Source: an uncultured Veillonella sp.
GTDB lineage: Bacteria > Bacillota > Negativicutes > Veillonellales > Veillonellaceae
DNA: 12,800 nucleotides
NCBI GenBank assembly: GCA_900552715.1
Contig: USAV01000057.1
Span: forward strand, 1-12,800
Direction of reading: 5' to 3'
The notes under the pieces are model-generated. The model was not told where the DNA came from and searched no databases. It saw only the letters and a program-made list of their open reading frames with translations. A program made the translations under genes and the position numbers. Below, in pieces: positions 1 to 6,934 of this stretch (position 1 is its first letter; every line of letters begins with the position of its first letter).

Positions 1-76
1 GGCGGAATGGCAGACGCACTTGACTCAAAATCAAGCGGGTAACACCGTGTGGGTTCAAGTCCCACCTCCGGCACCA
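1..76 (+). tRNA. tRNA-Leu (anticodon CAA), 5' end missing
   Basis: Leucine tRNA reading UUG codons. The window starts about eight bases into the gene, so the 5' strand of the acceptor stem is absent. The anticodon stem is 19-23 with 31-35, around a 7-nt loop with anticodon CAA at 26-28. A long variable arm at 36-48 marks a class II tRNA. The T stem 49-53 pairs perfectly with 61-65 around a TTCAAGT loop. The 3' acceptor strand is 66-72, with discriminator A at 73 and an encoded CCA at 74-76. A serine tRNA would also have a long variable arm, but the CAA anticodon settles the identity. A terminator follows within five bases. Confidence 0.95.
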
Positions 77-80
77 AATT

Positions 81-116
81 TAGGCGGTAAGACTTTTGTC
101 TTACCGCCTATTTTTT
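81..116 (+). terminator. Intrinsic terminator of tRNA-Leu
   Basis: Bases 81-93 pair with 98-110 as a perfect 13-bp stem with a TTTT loop at 94-97, followed at once by six T residues (111-116). It begins four bases after the CCA end, so it ends the tRNA transcript and isolates the next gene from it. Confidence 0.95.
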
Positions 117-179
117 ATATATTTATATTTATGAATTAATATACGATTATATACATTTTTGTTAGATTGAGGTGATAAT

Positions 180-971
180 ATGGATCAAGGTGTGATTGAT
201 TATATTGCTAATGTCTTTGATATACCAAAGCTTGCACAACCTGTAAGTGCTGTCCAAATGCCTTTACCGTTAACACGATTGGCGGAGATACCATTAGATA
301 GTTCTGTTAATCAGTGCCAAGGCTTTTGTTATAACTCAAAAAAAGATGTATTTGTCCTCGCATGTATAAATGCTGATAATACAAAGCAAATTATTTATGA
401 AATTAATCCCACAACATTGCAAGTGGTTGCTAAGTATGAATATAGTCAAAAACGTTTATTAGGTCATATGAATACGTTAACCTATAATCCGAATAACAAT
501 CGTTACTATACTACTAATGCTGTTGTAGATGGATATATTGTTACACCTATTGAAGCTGATAGTATGATTGTTGAAGCGCCTGTTAAATTGAAAGAAAAGG
601 TATTTAATTTTGCCTTTGATAAAGAGCGTAACGAATATGTATCGATTGTGCCTTTAACAAATTCTCATCGTACAATTAATTATTACGATGCTAATTTTAA
701 CAGAATTCATAGCTTTACCATTGATGCAGAGCATACTGATTTAAATAATAATGGCGCCTATGCAGCGAATGGTAATACTATATTTACAACCTTAACAACC
801 TTTGTTTCTGTTGATGATGAAGGTGTTGTTAAGAATATAACTCCTTATACGTCAGGTATGGAAGTAGAAGATATGGATTATCGTAATGGTCAAATGTATG
901 TGGCCGTTAATCGCAAGGGTAAGGTAGAAATTTATAGTTTACCTACATTACCATTTTCAGTAAATGCCTAG
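180..971 (+). CDS. Hypothetical protein with five beta-propeller-like repeats
   Basis: 263 residues; I do not recognise the family. No signal peptide or membrane segment is visible, so it is probably cytosolic or released by a non-Sec route. Five degenerate repeats of about 40 residues can be seen, starting near residues 47, 98, 141, 191 and 229. Each opens with an aromatic/hydrophobic strand, then a polar turn and a second strand (GFCYNSKKDVFVLAC, TLTYNPNNNRYYTTN, FAFDKERNEYVSIV, GAYAANGNTIFTTL, DMDYRNGQMYVAVN). That pattern suggests a five-bladed beta-propeller with blades of the YncE/NHL kind. Similar repeats occur in helveticin-J-like and some phage-associated proteins, but I cannot assign it to those. 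The ATG at 180 has GAGGTGA at 169-175. It stands alone between the tRNA terminator and the acpS promoter. Sampled lines are about one-third G+C, below its neighbours, so acquisition by transfer is possible. No catalytic motif is evident. Confidence 0.8.
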   Translation: MDQGVIDYIANVFDIPKLAQPVSAVQMPLPLTRLAEIPLDSSVNQCQGFCYNSKKDVFVLACINADNTKQIIYEINPTTLQVVAKYEYSQKRLLGHMNTLTYNPNNNRYYTTNAVVDGYIVTPIEADSMIVEAPVKLKEKVFNFAFDKERNEYVSIVPLTNSHRTINYYDANFNRIHSFTIDAEHTDLNNNGAYAANGNTIFTTLTTFVSVDDEGVVKNITPYTSGMEVEDMDYRNGQMYVAVNRKGKVEIYSLPTLPFSVNA

Positions 972-1004
972 ATTTTATCTATGTTTTTATCCACTTTAAG
1001 AGTG

Positions 1005-1010
1005 TATAAT
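1005..1010 (+). promoter_or_regulatory. Candidate -10 box of the acpS promoter
   Basis: A perfect TATAAT lies 29 bases upstream of the acpS start, in the gap after the propeller gene. The matching -35 position is only a T-rich stretch around 982-987 with poor agreement to TTGACA. The -10 is credible from its placement, but the full promoter is not certain. Confidence 0.5.
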
Positions 1011-1039
1011 ATAAATGTTAGGGTAATTTAGGAGTTATT

Positions 1040-1411
1040 ATGAAATTAGGGAACGATATTATTGAAATTGACCGTATCCGTTGTGCTATAGAGAAATCCA
1101 AATCATTTCGTGATCGTGTGTATACGTCTCATGAGATTGATTACTGTGAAAGCCGAAAAAAAGGGTGTTATGAGTCTTATGCTGGCATATATGCTGCTAA
1201 AGAGGCTTTCATTAAAGCATTAGGAACGGGAATGCGTCATGGTTCATGGCAAGATATAGAAATTTATCATGATGAATTGGGGGCGCCCTTAATTCGTCTA
1301 CAAGATACTTTTAAAGAAATCTATGAAACATTAGGTTATACTGAAATACATGTGTCGATTAGCCATTGCAAAGAATATGCAATGAGCACGGTTATACTTG
1401 AAGGAGCATAA
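1040..1411 (+). CDS. acpS: Holo-[acyl-carrier-protein] synthase AcpS
   Basis: Transfers the 4'-phosphopantetheine arm of coenzyme A to the serine of apo-ACP, which activates ACP for fatty-acid synthesis in the cytosol. At 123 residues it has the usual length of the trimeric AcpS group of phosphopantetheinyl transferases. The N-terminal strand GNDIIEIDRI carries the metal-binding Asp (D6). The signature YAAKEAFIKALGTG carries the second ligand Glu (E55). The C-terminal SISHCKEYA motif is also present. The ATG is preceded by AGGAG (1030-1034) at 5-nt spacing. It is first of a tight acpS-nnr-hydrolase cluster, an order common in Firmicutes; the Shine-Dalgarno of nnr lies inside its last codons. 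Confidence 0.96.
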   Translation: MKLGNDIIEIDRIRCAIEKSKSFRDRVYTSHEIDYCESRKKGCYESYAGIYAAKEAFIKALGTGMRHGSWQDIEIYHDELGAPLIRLQDTFKEIYETLGYTEIHVSISHCKEYAMSTVILEGA

Positions 1412-1412
1412 G

Positions 1413-2984
1413 ATGCAAATATTAACAACTGAAGATGCTCGATATATAGATCAAGAGGTACCTAAGCAGTTAGGTGTTTCTTTGGAAATTCTAATGGAAA
1501 ATGCAGGACGTGGCATTGTAGATGCTTTATGTGGACAATATGACTTATTTTCCTTAGATAATGCACGTTCAATCAATAGTTTTGTACTATTTATCTGTGG
1601 TACAGGAAATAATGGGGCAGATGGACTTGTAGCCGCTCGTCATCTATTAGAACAAGGTGTACCTGTACAAATTGTACTGGTAGGTGATACGAGCAAGTGT
1701 AGTGATCTCTTTGCAGTGCAACTTGAAAGATGTGAAGCCATGGGTTGTATCATTGATATGTATGACGAATTCAATGATTGGTCCAATGTGGCTATTGCTG
1801 TTGAAGGTATTATGGGCACAGGCTTAACAGGCCGATTGCGGGATTTAACCATCGATGTTTTGCATGATATTGATACTATGCGTAGTCAATATAATTTTGA
1901 TTTGTGGGCTATTGATGTACCTGCAGGGCTAGATGCTTCTTCTGGTCAAATTTCAGAGGGAACATTGACTTATGATTATACGGTTACCTTTGGGGCTATT
2001 AAACAAGGTTTATTGTTATATCCCGGTAAGGCCATAGGGGGCACAGCTATTGTTGCACCGTTAGGCGCACCTTGGCAACATGTATTAGTTGATCGAGATA
2101 GTACTATAACTATTGATTCGGATTTAGCAGAAACGCTAATTAATTATCGGGTTCCTATGGCACACAAAGGTGTAAATGGGAATACATTAATTGTCGGTGG
2201 ATCTAGTGATATGGTTGGAGCCCCTATGTTGGCCGCAGAAGCTGCTGTTCATAGTGGAGCCGGTAAGGTTACATTAGGCGTTCCAGATACAATTAAACAT
2301 GTTGTGCAAGGTCGTATCATACCGGAAGTAATGGTAACATCTATTGATGAAAATGAATTCCTTTATGACGGACGTCAAGTCGTTGCTATTGGTCCAGGTT
2401 TGGGGCGCACTACAGATATTCTAGATGTAGTAAATCAAGCTATTGATACCTATGAAGGCGCTCTCGTCATTGATGCAGATGCGTTATATGCATTAGGCCA
2501 TGTAGGTTCTGTCGATAAAGATGCTTTACGTGATGGCCATATTGAGTCCGTATATAAGGTGCAAAAAAATCTGCCATACTGTGTAATGACGCCTCATTTA
2601 GGTGAATTTAGTAGACTTATAGATTTGCCAATAAAATGGATTGAACGTCATTATATTACACTGGCTCGAGCATTTGCTAAGGCTCATCAAGTAGTGTTAG
2701 TACTTAAGGGAATTCCTTCTGTTGTGGCACTACCTGATGGTACGGTATATGTTAATACTATTGGAAACGCCGGTATGGGAACTGGCGGTATGGGGGATGT
2801 GTTAACAGGTATTATTGCAGGTTTTATTAGCCAAGGTTATTCCTTACAAGATGGTGCCATTTTAGGCGTCTATGTACATAGCCGCAGTGCAGATATACTA
2901 AGTGATACTAAAACTTGGGGGTATACACCTAGTGATGTAAGTACATCGATAGGTTGTGTCATTAGTGAATTATTGGGAGAATAA
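1413..2984 (+). CDS. nnr: Bifunctional NAD(P)H-hydrate repair enzyme (epimerase + ADP-dependent dehydratase)
   Basis: Repairs hydrated NADH and NADPH. The N-terminal domain interconverts the R and S epimers of NAD(P)HX, and the C-terminal domain dehydrates the S form using ADP. From the ATG at 1413 it has 523 residues, typical of the fused enzyme. The YjeF_N domain (about 1-215) shows MENAGRG, the GTGNNGADG nucleotide loop (63-71) and VPAGLD (169-174). The second Gly of the common GNNGGDG motif is Ala here. The ribokinase-like domain (about 245-520) shows HKGVNGNTLIVGGSS, IGPGLGRT, VIDADALYAL, TPHLGEF and GTGGMGDVLTG with the catalytic Asp at about 462. The frame extends upstream to a TTG at 1398, but AAGGAG at 1401-1406 is correctly spaced (6 nt) for 1413 and lies inside that extension. 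It starts one base after the acpS stop. Confidence 0.95.
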   Translation: MQILTTEDARYIDQEVPKQLGVSLEILMENAGRGIVDALCGQYDLFSLDNARSINSFVLFICGTGNNGADGLVAARHLLEQGVPVQIVLVGDTSKCSDLFAVQLERCEAMGCIIDMYDEFNDWSNVAIAVEGIMGTGLTGRLRDLTIDVLHDIDTMRSQYNFDLWAIDVPAGLDASSGQISEGTLTYDYTVTFGAIKQGLLLYPGKAIGGTAIVAPLGAPWQHVLVDRDSTITIDSDLAETLINYRVPMAHKGVNGNTLIVGGSSDMVGAPMLAAEAAVHSGAGKVTLGVPDTIKHVVQGRIIPEVMVTSIDENEFLYDGRQVVAIGPGLGRTTDILDVVNQAIDTYEGALVIDADALYALGHVGSVDKDALRDGHIESVYKVQKNLPYCVMTPHLGEFSRLIDLPIKWIERHYITLARAFAKAHQVVLVLKGIPSVVALPDGTVYVNTIGNAGMGTGGMGDVLTGIIAGFISQGYSLQDGAILGVYVHSRSADILSDTKTWGYTPSDVSTSIGCVISELLGE

Positions 2985-2986
2985 GA

Positions 2987-3931
2987 ATGACAAATAAAAT
3001 ACAGCGTTTTATAGCCTTTTTATTGGTGCTATGTATTCCTATCTTTGCCATTGCGGGATGCACGAATAAAGATGTAGCTAATGCAGCATCTCAGAATAGC
3101 ACTAGTGTAAATGAAGGCTATTCCATTGATACGAAACAAACGAATCCTGAAGGTCATCTAGATGTATATATGCTAGATATTGGTCAAGGCGATGCCATAT
3201 TGCTCAAGGTGGGCGATGAATATAGTATGATTGATACAGGTGACATTGAGCATCGTGAGAACATTGTGGCACAGTTAAAGTCTATGGGTGTTACAAAGCT
3301 AAAAAATGTAATTATCACACATCCCCATGCTGATCATATGGGTGGTTTCTATGCTATTGCAAAAGCTATGCCTATTGAACATGTGTATGATGATGGCATT
3401 TCTGTTGATAATAATATGTATAAAACCTATGAAAAATGGATTGATAAAAATAAAATCCAACGGTCTACATTGCGTAGTGGTGATGTAGTAGATTTTGGTC
3501 ATGGAGCGGTATTTGTTGTATATGCACCTTGGACTGAACCTTTAACAGATAAAAAAGGAGCGCCAGATCTTAATAATAACTCTATTGTAGGTAAATTAAT
3601 TTTTGGTAAATTCTCTATGCTCTTTACTGGTGATGCAGAATTACAAGAAGAGAAAAAACTCATAAAAGAGCAGAACTCTAGACTGTTTGCCCGTGTTCTT
3701 AAGGTAGGTCACCACGGTTCTCGCACAAGTAGCTCTGAAGATTTTTTGAAATCTATTAAACCAGAAAGTGCATTAATTTCAAATGGCATGTATAATAGTT
3801 ATGGTCATCCTCACGATGTAACATTACGTCGTTTGCAGGAGAACAATATTGCCATTTACCGTACAGATACGATGGGACGTATTCACATTAGTACGGATGG
3901 GAATGAATGGCAAATTACAACTGAACGTTAG
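2987..3931 (+). CDS. ComEC-type metallo-beta-lactamase-fold lipoprotein
   Basis: A predicted exported, lipid-anchored metallohydrolase of 314 residues. The N-terminus is a lipoprotein signal: a basic start, a hydrophobic core and lipobox AIAGC with Cys at 25. An unstructured Ser/Asn/Thr-rich linker follows to about residue 56. The rest resembles the C-terminal beta-lactamase domain of the DNA-uptake protein ComEC: VYMLDIGQGDAILL, then MIDTGD, the metal motif HPHADH (112-117), FTGDAE (Asp 216), KVGHHGSRTS (240-249) and GHPH (273-276). All expected metal ligands appear intact. There is no competence membrane channel, so this is a free-standing relative, not ComEC. The substrate is unknown; a phosphodiester is possible. 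The ATG is two bases after the nnr stop, with GGGAGA at 2975-2980. No convincing terminator follows. Confidence 0.88.
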   Translation: MTNKIQRFIAFLLVLCIPIFAIAGCTNKDVANAASQNSTSVNEGYSIDTKQTNPEGHLDVYMLDIGQGDAILLKVGDEYSMIDTGDIEHRENIVAQLKSMGVTKLKNVIITHPHADHMGGFYAIAKAMPIEHVYDDGISVDNNMYKTYEKWIDKNKIQRSTLRSGDVVDFGHGAVFVVYAPWTEPLTDKKGAPDLNNNSIVGKLIFGKFSMLFTGDAELQEEKKLIKEQNSRLFARVLKVGHHGSRTSSSEDFLKSIKPESALISNGMYNSYGHPHDVTLRRLQENNIAIYRTDTMGRIHISTDGNEWQITTER

Positions 3932-4012
3932 CGTCGATTGCATAGCACAAAAAAATAATTTTAAGCAACTAATTTTTGTGTGTACTGTATAAAGACTTTA
4001 TATAGTAATATG

Positions 4013-4018
4013 TATAAT
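4013..4018 (+). promoter_or_regulatory. Candidate -10 box for the amidase-GerMN operon
   Basis: TATAAT preceded directly by ATG, about 160 bases upstream of the amidase start. The expected -35 window (3990-3996) is TAAAGAC, a poor match. A competing pair lies just upstream (TTGTGT 3976-3981, 17-nt spacer, TATATA 3999-4004). One of the two probably drives the operon; the sequence does not decide which. Confidence 0.35.
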
Positions 4019-4049
4019 CGGCATACTAATCTTCATGTTTGTATGAAAT

Positions 4050-4087
4050 AATCTATCTATAATCTAACATTAGTTTATGGATAGATT
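4050..4087 (+). repeat. Long imperfect inverted repeat in the amidase leader
   Basis: Bases 4050-4057 pair perfectly with 4080-4087. The stem continues through a T-G wobble (4058/4079) and four more pairs (4059-4062 with 4075-4078). After one T-T mismatch come three further pairs around a 4-nt loop. It is AT-rich and has no T-run after it. It could be a leader RNA structure or a protein site. Confidence 0.6.
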
Positions 4088-4091
4088 GGAA

Positions 4092-4130
4092 CGATGAGAC
4101 TTTGATTCACAAAGATATCATCGACTCATC
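4092..4130 (+). repeat. Second leader hairpin with alternative pairing partners
   Basis: An inner 5-bp stem, 4100-4104 with 4110-4114, closes a 5-nt loop. Outside an internal loop, 4092-4097 pairs with 4118-4123. The same left strand (4093-4098, GATGAG) can instead pair perfectly with 4125-4130 (CTCATC). The two outer pairings are mutually exclusive. Whether this matters in RNA is not known. Confidence 0.45.
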
Positions 4131-4177
4131 TCTATGGTTTGGACACTACGTATGTCAGTTAGATTGGAGTGAATGTA

Positions 4178-5275
4178 TTGCGTAAACTATTTTTTATGTG
4201 CCTTGCTGTCTTGATGGCGATACCACTATTCTTGACTCAAGCAAAGGCAGCTAATCTTGAAGATGCTCGATGGGTGACACGAACTGATGCACCGGTACCA
4301 TATGTTCGTATGGTTATGGATTTGTCAGCACCGGTAAAAGCGTCTGCATCGATTAGCAAAGATGGGAAAACGACGACTGTTACCTTAAAGAACACAAAGC
4401 TAAAAACTGCTAAAGCGAATATCAATATGGACTCTAGCATAGCTAGTTCTGCTAGACTCACAGAAGATGGCAGAGATGTGAAGGTAACAATCAAGACACC
4501 TTCATCTATCGATACGAGTGATGTAAAGGTATTTTCCCTAAAGAAAGATACGGTTAATCAAAAACCGTATCGCATCGTTGTAGATGTACAGAAAAAAGGT
4601 GTGGCACCTAAACCTGCTTATTATGGCAAACGTCCATCTCCTTCTGCACATCCTGCGAAAAATATGCCAACAGGATCCGGTAATTATTCTATTAGCGGTG
4701 GTCTATCTGGTAAAACAATTACGATTGACCCAGGTCATGGTGGTAGTGACTCTGGTGCCGTTGGGCCGCATGGTGTACAAGAGAAAAATATTACACTACC
4801 GATTTCTATGTACTTGAAAAAAGCTCTAGAAAATCGTGGCGCTAAAGTGCTTATGACTCGTACTACAGACGTAGACGTATACGGTCCTAATGCAAGTGGT
4901 GTTGATGAATTGGGTGCTCGTGTTAACGTAGCAAACCGCAGCAATTCTGATGCGCTCATCAGTGTGCATATTAACGCATTCAACAACCCAAGTGTTGGTG
5001 GTATTGCAACATACTACTATAGTAAAACAGGCAATGATGCTCGATTAGCACAAAAGGTACAATCTCAAATTGCTAGCGTTCCAGGTTTCAATGGTGACCG
5101 TGGCATTCAAGAAGGTAACTTATATGTGTTGAGACATTCTAACATGCCTGCAGTTCTTGTAGAGCTTGGTTTTATTTCCAACCCTAATGAAGAACGTGTA
5201 TTGCAATCTCCTCAAACACAAGAAGACTTTGCAAATCGCATTGCCAATGGTATTGCTAGTTACTTTGGAGGTTAA
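4178..5275 (+). CDS. N-acetylmuramoyl-L-alanine amidase (AMIN + Amidase_3)
   Basis: Cleaves the amide bond between MurNAc and the stem peptide of peptidoglycan, outside the cytoplasmic membrane; probably for daughter-cell separation or wall turnover. A Sec signal peptide covers residues 1-24 (cleavage after AKA). An AMIN targeting domain follows at about 26-140, then a Pro/Ser-rich linker to about 172. The catalytic Amidase_3 domain runs from about 178 to 362. Zinc ligands are visible as H187 (DPGHGG), E202 (VQEKN) and H264 (SVHIN), with catalytic E329 (VELGF). From TTG 4178 it has 365 residues. A GTG at 4169 is also in frame, but it falls inside the GGAG (4166-4169) that must be the ribosome binding site; TTG gives 8-nt spacing and a clean signal peptide. 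It resembles AmiC-type enzymes, but AmiC orthology is not shown. It shares an operon with the GerMN lipoprotein three bases on. Confidence 0.93.
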   Translation: MRKLFFMCLAVLMAIPLFLTQAKAANLEDARWVTRTDAPVPYVRMVMDLSAPVKASASISKDGKTTTVTLKNTKLKTAKANINMDSSIASSARLTEDGRDVKVTIKTPSSIDTSDVKVFSLKKDTVNQKPYRIVVDVQKKGVAPKPAYYGKRPSPSAHPAKNMPTGSGNYSISGGLSGKTITIDPGHGGSDSGAVGPHGVQEKNITLPISMYLKKALENRGAKVLMTRTTDVDVYGPNASGVDELGARVNVANRSNSDALISVHINAFNNPSVGGIATYYYSKTGNDARLAQKVQSQIASVPGFNGDRGIQEGNLYVLRHSNMPAVLVELGFISNPNEERVLQSPQTQEDFANRIANGIASYFGG

Positions 5276-5278
5276 TCG

Positions 5279-5839
5279 ATGAAATTACGTAAACAAGTTC
5301 TGTCGATCCTCTGCGTAGGTTTGCTTGCATTTGCAGCGGGTTGTACACCTAATCAAGCACCTACAACAGGTAAAAGTGAACCTGTGCAAGAGACGAAAGT
5401 CAATAAGGATGCAGAAACAACAAAAACATCTCAAGAAATGGTTAAGATGGCCTTCTTTGTTCCAACAGAGGATGGCTCAGGGGTAAAACAATCAACCGTT
5501 GAGATGGAGGCGGACAAAGTAACGCCTAAAGCTGCTCTTCTAGCGATGTTAAAAGCTGATAGAGCACAAAAATATCCAGTATTCTCCAAGGATATTAAAA
5601 TTACATCCGTTACTGTAAAGGACGGCATTGCATCTGTAGAAGTGAATGACGCTTTCGTAAAAGGTAATGGTGGGGACTTAACTGTTAAATTACAAATGGC
5701 TGCCATTGTAAATACATTGACATCCTTTGATAATATTAATGGTGTTCTCTTCGTTAGCAATGGTAAAAAGGTACCTACTGTAGGTTCCTTTGATACGAAA
5801 GATCCTGTTAAACGGATGACAAACCTAATTAAAAAATAA
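5279..5839 (+). CDS. GerMN-domain lipoprotein
   Basis: 186 residues. The signal peptide ends in lipobox FAAGC, with the lipidated Cys at 22, followed by a Thr/Lys/Glu-rich linker. From about residue 55 the protein matches the GerMN fold: a first strand MAFFVPTEDG, then KAALLAMLKA, then VTVKDGIASVEVNDAF, KLQMAAIVNTLTSFDNINGV and LFVSNGKKVPTVGSFD. GerMN domains were named from the sporulation protein GerM but are widespread in non-sporulating bacteria, where they occur in envelope lipoproteins. Placement after an amidase, with its GGAGG (5267-5271) inside the amidase 3' end, suggests a role in the same wall process, perhaps as a binding partner. A 15-bp terminator follows its stop codon. Confidence 0.9.
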   Translation: MKLRKQVLSILCVGLLAFAAGCTPNQAPTTGKSEPVQETKVNKDAETTKTSQEMVKMAFFVPTEDGSGVKQSTVEMEADKVTPKAALLAMLKADRAQKYPVFSKDIKITSVTVKDGIASVEVNDAFVKGNGGDLTVKLQMAAIVNTLTSFDNINGVLFVSNGKKVPTVGSFDTKDPVKRMTNLIKK

Positions 5840-5856
5840 TTAAGTTAGTCTCATTG

Positions 5857-5894
5857 ATAGCAGATAGTTGATATATCAACTATCTGCTATTTTT
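5857..5894 (+). terminator. Intrinsic terminator of the amidase-GerMN operon
   Basis: A perfect 15-bp stem (5857-5871 with 5876-5890) and TATA loop, followed by TTTTG and further T-rich sequence. It starts 17 bases after the GerMN stop. The stem is nearly symmetric but the T-tract is only on the right, so it serves + strand transcription. Confidence 0.93.
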
Positions 5895-5895
5895 G

Positions 5896-5923
5896 TTGTC
5901 TTTTATATATGTTACAATACAAT
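5896..5923 (+). promoter_or_regulatory. Candidate promoter of the thiL-t6A-sensor operon
   Basis: TTGTCT at 5896-5901 and TACAAT at 5918-5923 are separated by 16 bases, right after the upstream terminator. A second TACAAT at 5913-5918 overlaps it. Initiation would fall near 5930, downstream of the ATG codons at 5909 and 5924. That supports 5954 as the true thiL start. Confidence 0.55.
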
Positions 5924-5953
5924 ATGTATACTATTCGGAAGCCAGGTGATGAG

Positions 5954-6934
5954 ATGCAATTAAAAGATGTAGGGGAATTTAATTTCATTCGCCACATTCA
6001 AGATAATACGATACATGATCCAAGTACTGTGATTACAGGAATTGGTGATGATTGTGCTGTATATAGTGCTAATGAAGAAACAGATCAATTAATTAGTACT
6101 GATACGATGGTGGAAGGGGTTCACTTTAGCTTTCACTATATGAAGCCCTATGATGTAGGCTATCGTCTCATGACGGCCAATTTGAGTGATATTGCTGCTA
6201 TGGGTGGCACTCCTCGTCAAATTGTGCTATCTGTGGCGGCACCTGAATATGTTGATACGGCTATTCTTGATGAAGTTTATAGAGGAATTAAAGATCAATG
6301 CGCAAAATATCATCTTAATATACTTGGTGGGGATACGGTGCGTACAGAAGGACCTATGGTCTGGACTGTAACGATTATCGGAGATGTTCCAAAAGGAACT
6401 GCCGTTATGCGTAGCGGTGCGCAAGTGGGTGATGTTGTGGGTGTTACAAATTATGTTGGTTATGCTGCTACAGGTTTGGGAGCCTTATCATATAATTTGG
6501 AAGGCTATCATATGACCAAGGTTGGCCATCAACGTCCAGATCCACAAATAGAATTGGGCCAACAATTGAGACAACTAGGTATTCATAGTATGAATGATAT
6601 TAGTGATGGTCTGGGTAGTGAGTTAAATGAAATTACATCGGCTAGCAATGTATCTATTGTTATAGAGGAAAAAGCTATTCCACTACATGAGGAGACTTAT
6701 GAATTAGCTAAGTATTTGCAGACTAATCCAGTGGATTATGCATTGTATGGTGGAGAGGACTTTCAACTAGTATTCACGGCTCCTAAATCATTGCTTCCTA
6801 AATTAGAGAATTTAGCAGGCATTACAATAATTGGTGAAGTTGTATCTGGACTAGCTCAGGTTCAGATGGTAACACCGGATAAAACGATTAAGACCATAGA
6901 AGCGAAAGGATATAATCATTTTCATGAATCATAA
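5954..6934 (+). CDS. thiL: Thiamine-monophosphate kinase ThiL
   Basis: Phosphorylates thiamine monophosphate with ATP to give thiamine pyrophosphate, the last step of the cofactor pathway. From the ATG at 5954 it has 326 residues, the usual ThiL length. Motifs in order: GIGDDCAVY (29-37), STDTMVEGVHF (48-58), NLSDIAAMGG (76-85), GGDT (115-118), NDISDGLGSEL (204-214) and YGGEDFQLVF (255-264). These supply the acidic Mg/ATP ligands of the PurM/ThiL fold. The frame opens at 5909, but those first codons overlap the likely -10 box and have no ribosome binding site. AGGTGA at 5944-5949 fits 5954 with short spacing. No thiamine riboswitch is visible and no other thi gene is present. It heads the t6A cluster, a common neighbour arrangement. 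Confidence 0.95.
   Translation: MQLKDVGEFNFIRHIQDNTIHDPSTVITGIGDDCAVYSANEETDQLISTDTMVEGVHFSFHYMKPYDVGYRLMTANLSDIAAMGGTPRQIVLSVAAPEYVDTAILDEVYRGIKDQCAKYHLNILGGDTVRTEGPMVWTVTIIGDVPKGTAVMRSGAQVGDVVGVTNYVGYAATGLGALSYNLEGYHMTKVGHQRPDPQIELGQQLRQLGIHSMNDISDGLGSELNEITSASNVSIVIEEKAIPLHEETYELAKYLQTNPVDYALYGGEDFQLVFTAPKSLLPKLENLAGITIIGEVVSGLAQVQMVTPDKTIKTIEAKGYNHFHES

Larger units (their letters stand above)
3932..4177 (+). other. Gene-free leader upstream of the amidase
   Basis: 246 bases with no supported gene. The region is AT-rich and holds two weak promoter candidates (TTGTGT 3976-3981 with TATATA 3999-4004, and TATAAT at 4013-4018), then a long imperfect hairpin (4050-4087), then a second hairpin (4092-4123) with a competing partner strand at 4125-4130. 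The exact 9-mer TAGATTGGA occurs at 4082-4090 and again at 4160-4168, the second copy overlapping the ribosome binding site. No uridine run follows any hairpin, so none looks like an intrinsic terminator. A transcript starting near 4025 would carry roughly 150 bases of structured leader. Confidence 0.6.

Noticed and set aside
1..180. tRNA-Leu as an integration (att) site
   Set aside because: No second copy of the tRNA 3' end occurs in the window and there is no integrase or phage gene. The compositional hint in the next gene is not enough.
969..981. Small hairpin at the stop codon of the propeller gene followed by T-rich sequence
   Set aside because: Only five A-T rich pairs around a 3-nt loop. 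Too weak for an intrinsic terminator and likely chance in AT-rich DNA.
3946..3980. Possible terminator after the metallo-beta-lactamase lipoprotein
   Set aside because: The stem (CACAAAAA with TTTTTGTG) is almost all A-T, encloses a 19-nt loop and is not followed by a T-run. I do not call it a terminator, so readthrough into the amidase leader is possible.
4584..4817. Alternative forward frame of 77 codons inside the amidase gene
   Set aside because: It lies fully within the conserved amidase frame, has no ribosome binding site and its translation has no recognisable pattern.
5857..5948. Thiamine (TPP) riboswitch upstream of thiL
   Set aside because: The conserved TPP elements are absent and the space between terminator, promoter and start codon is too short to hold the aptamer.
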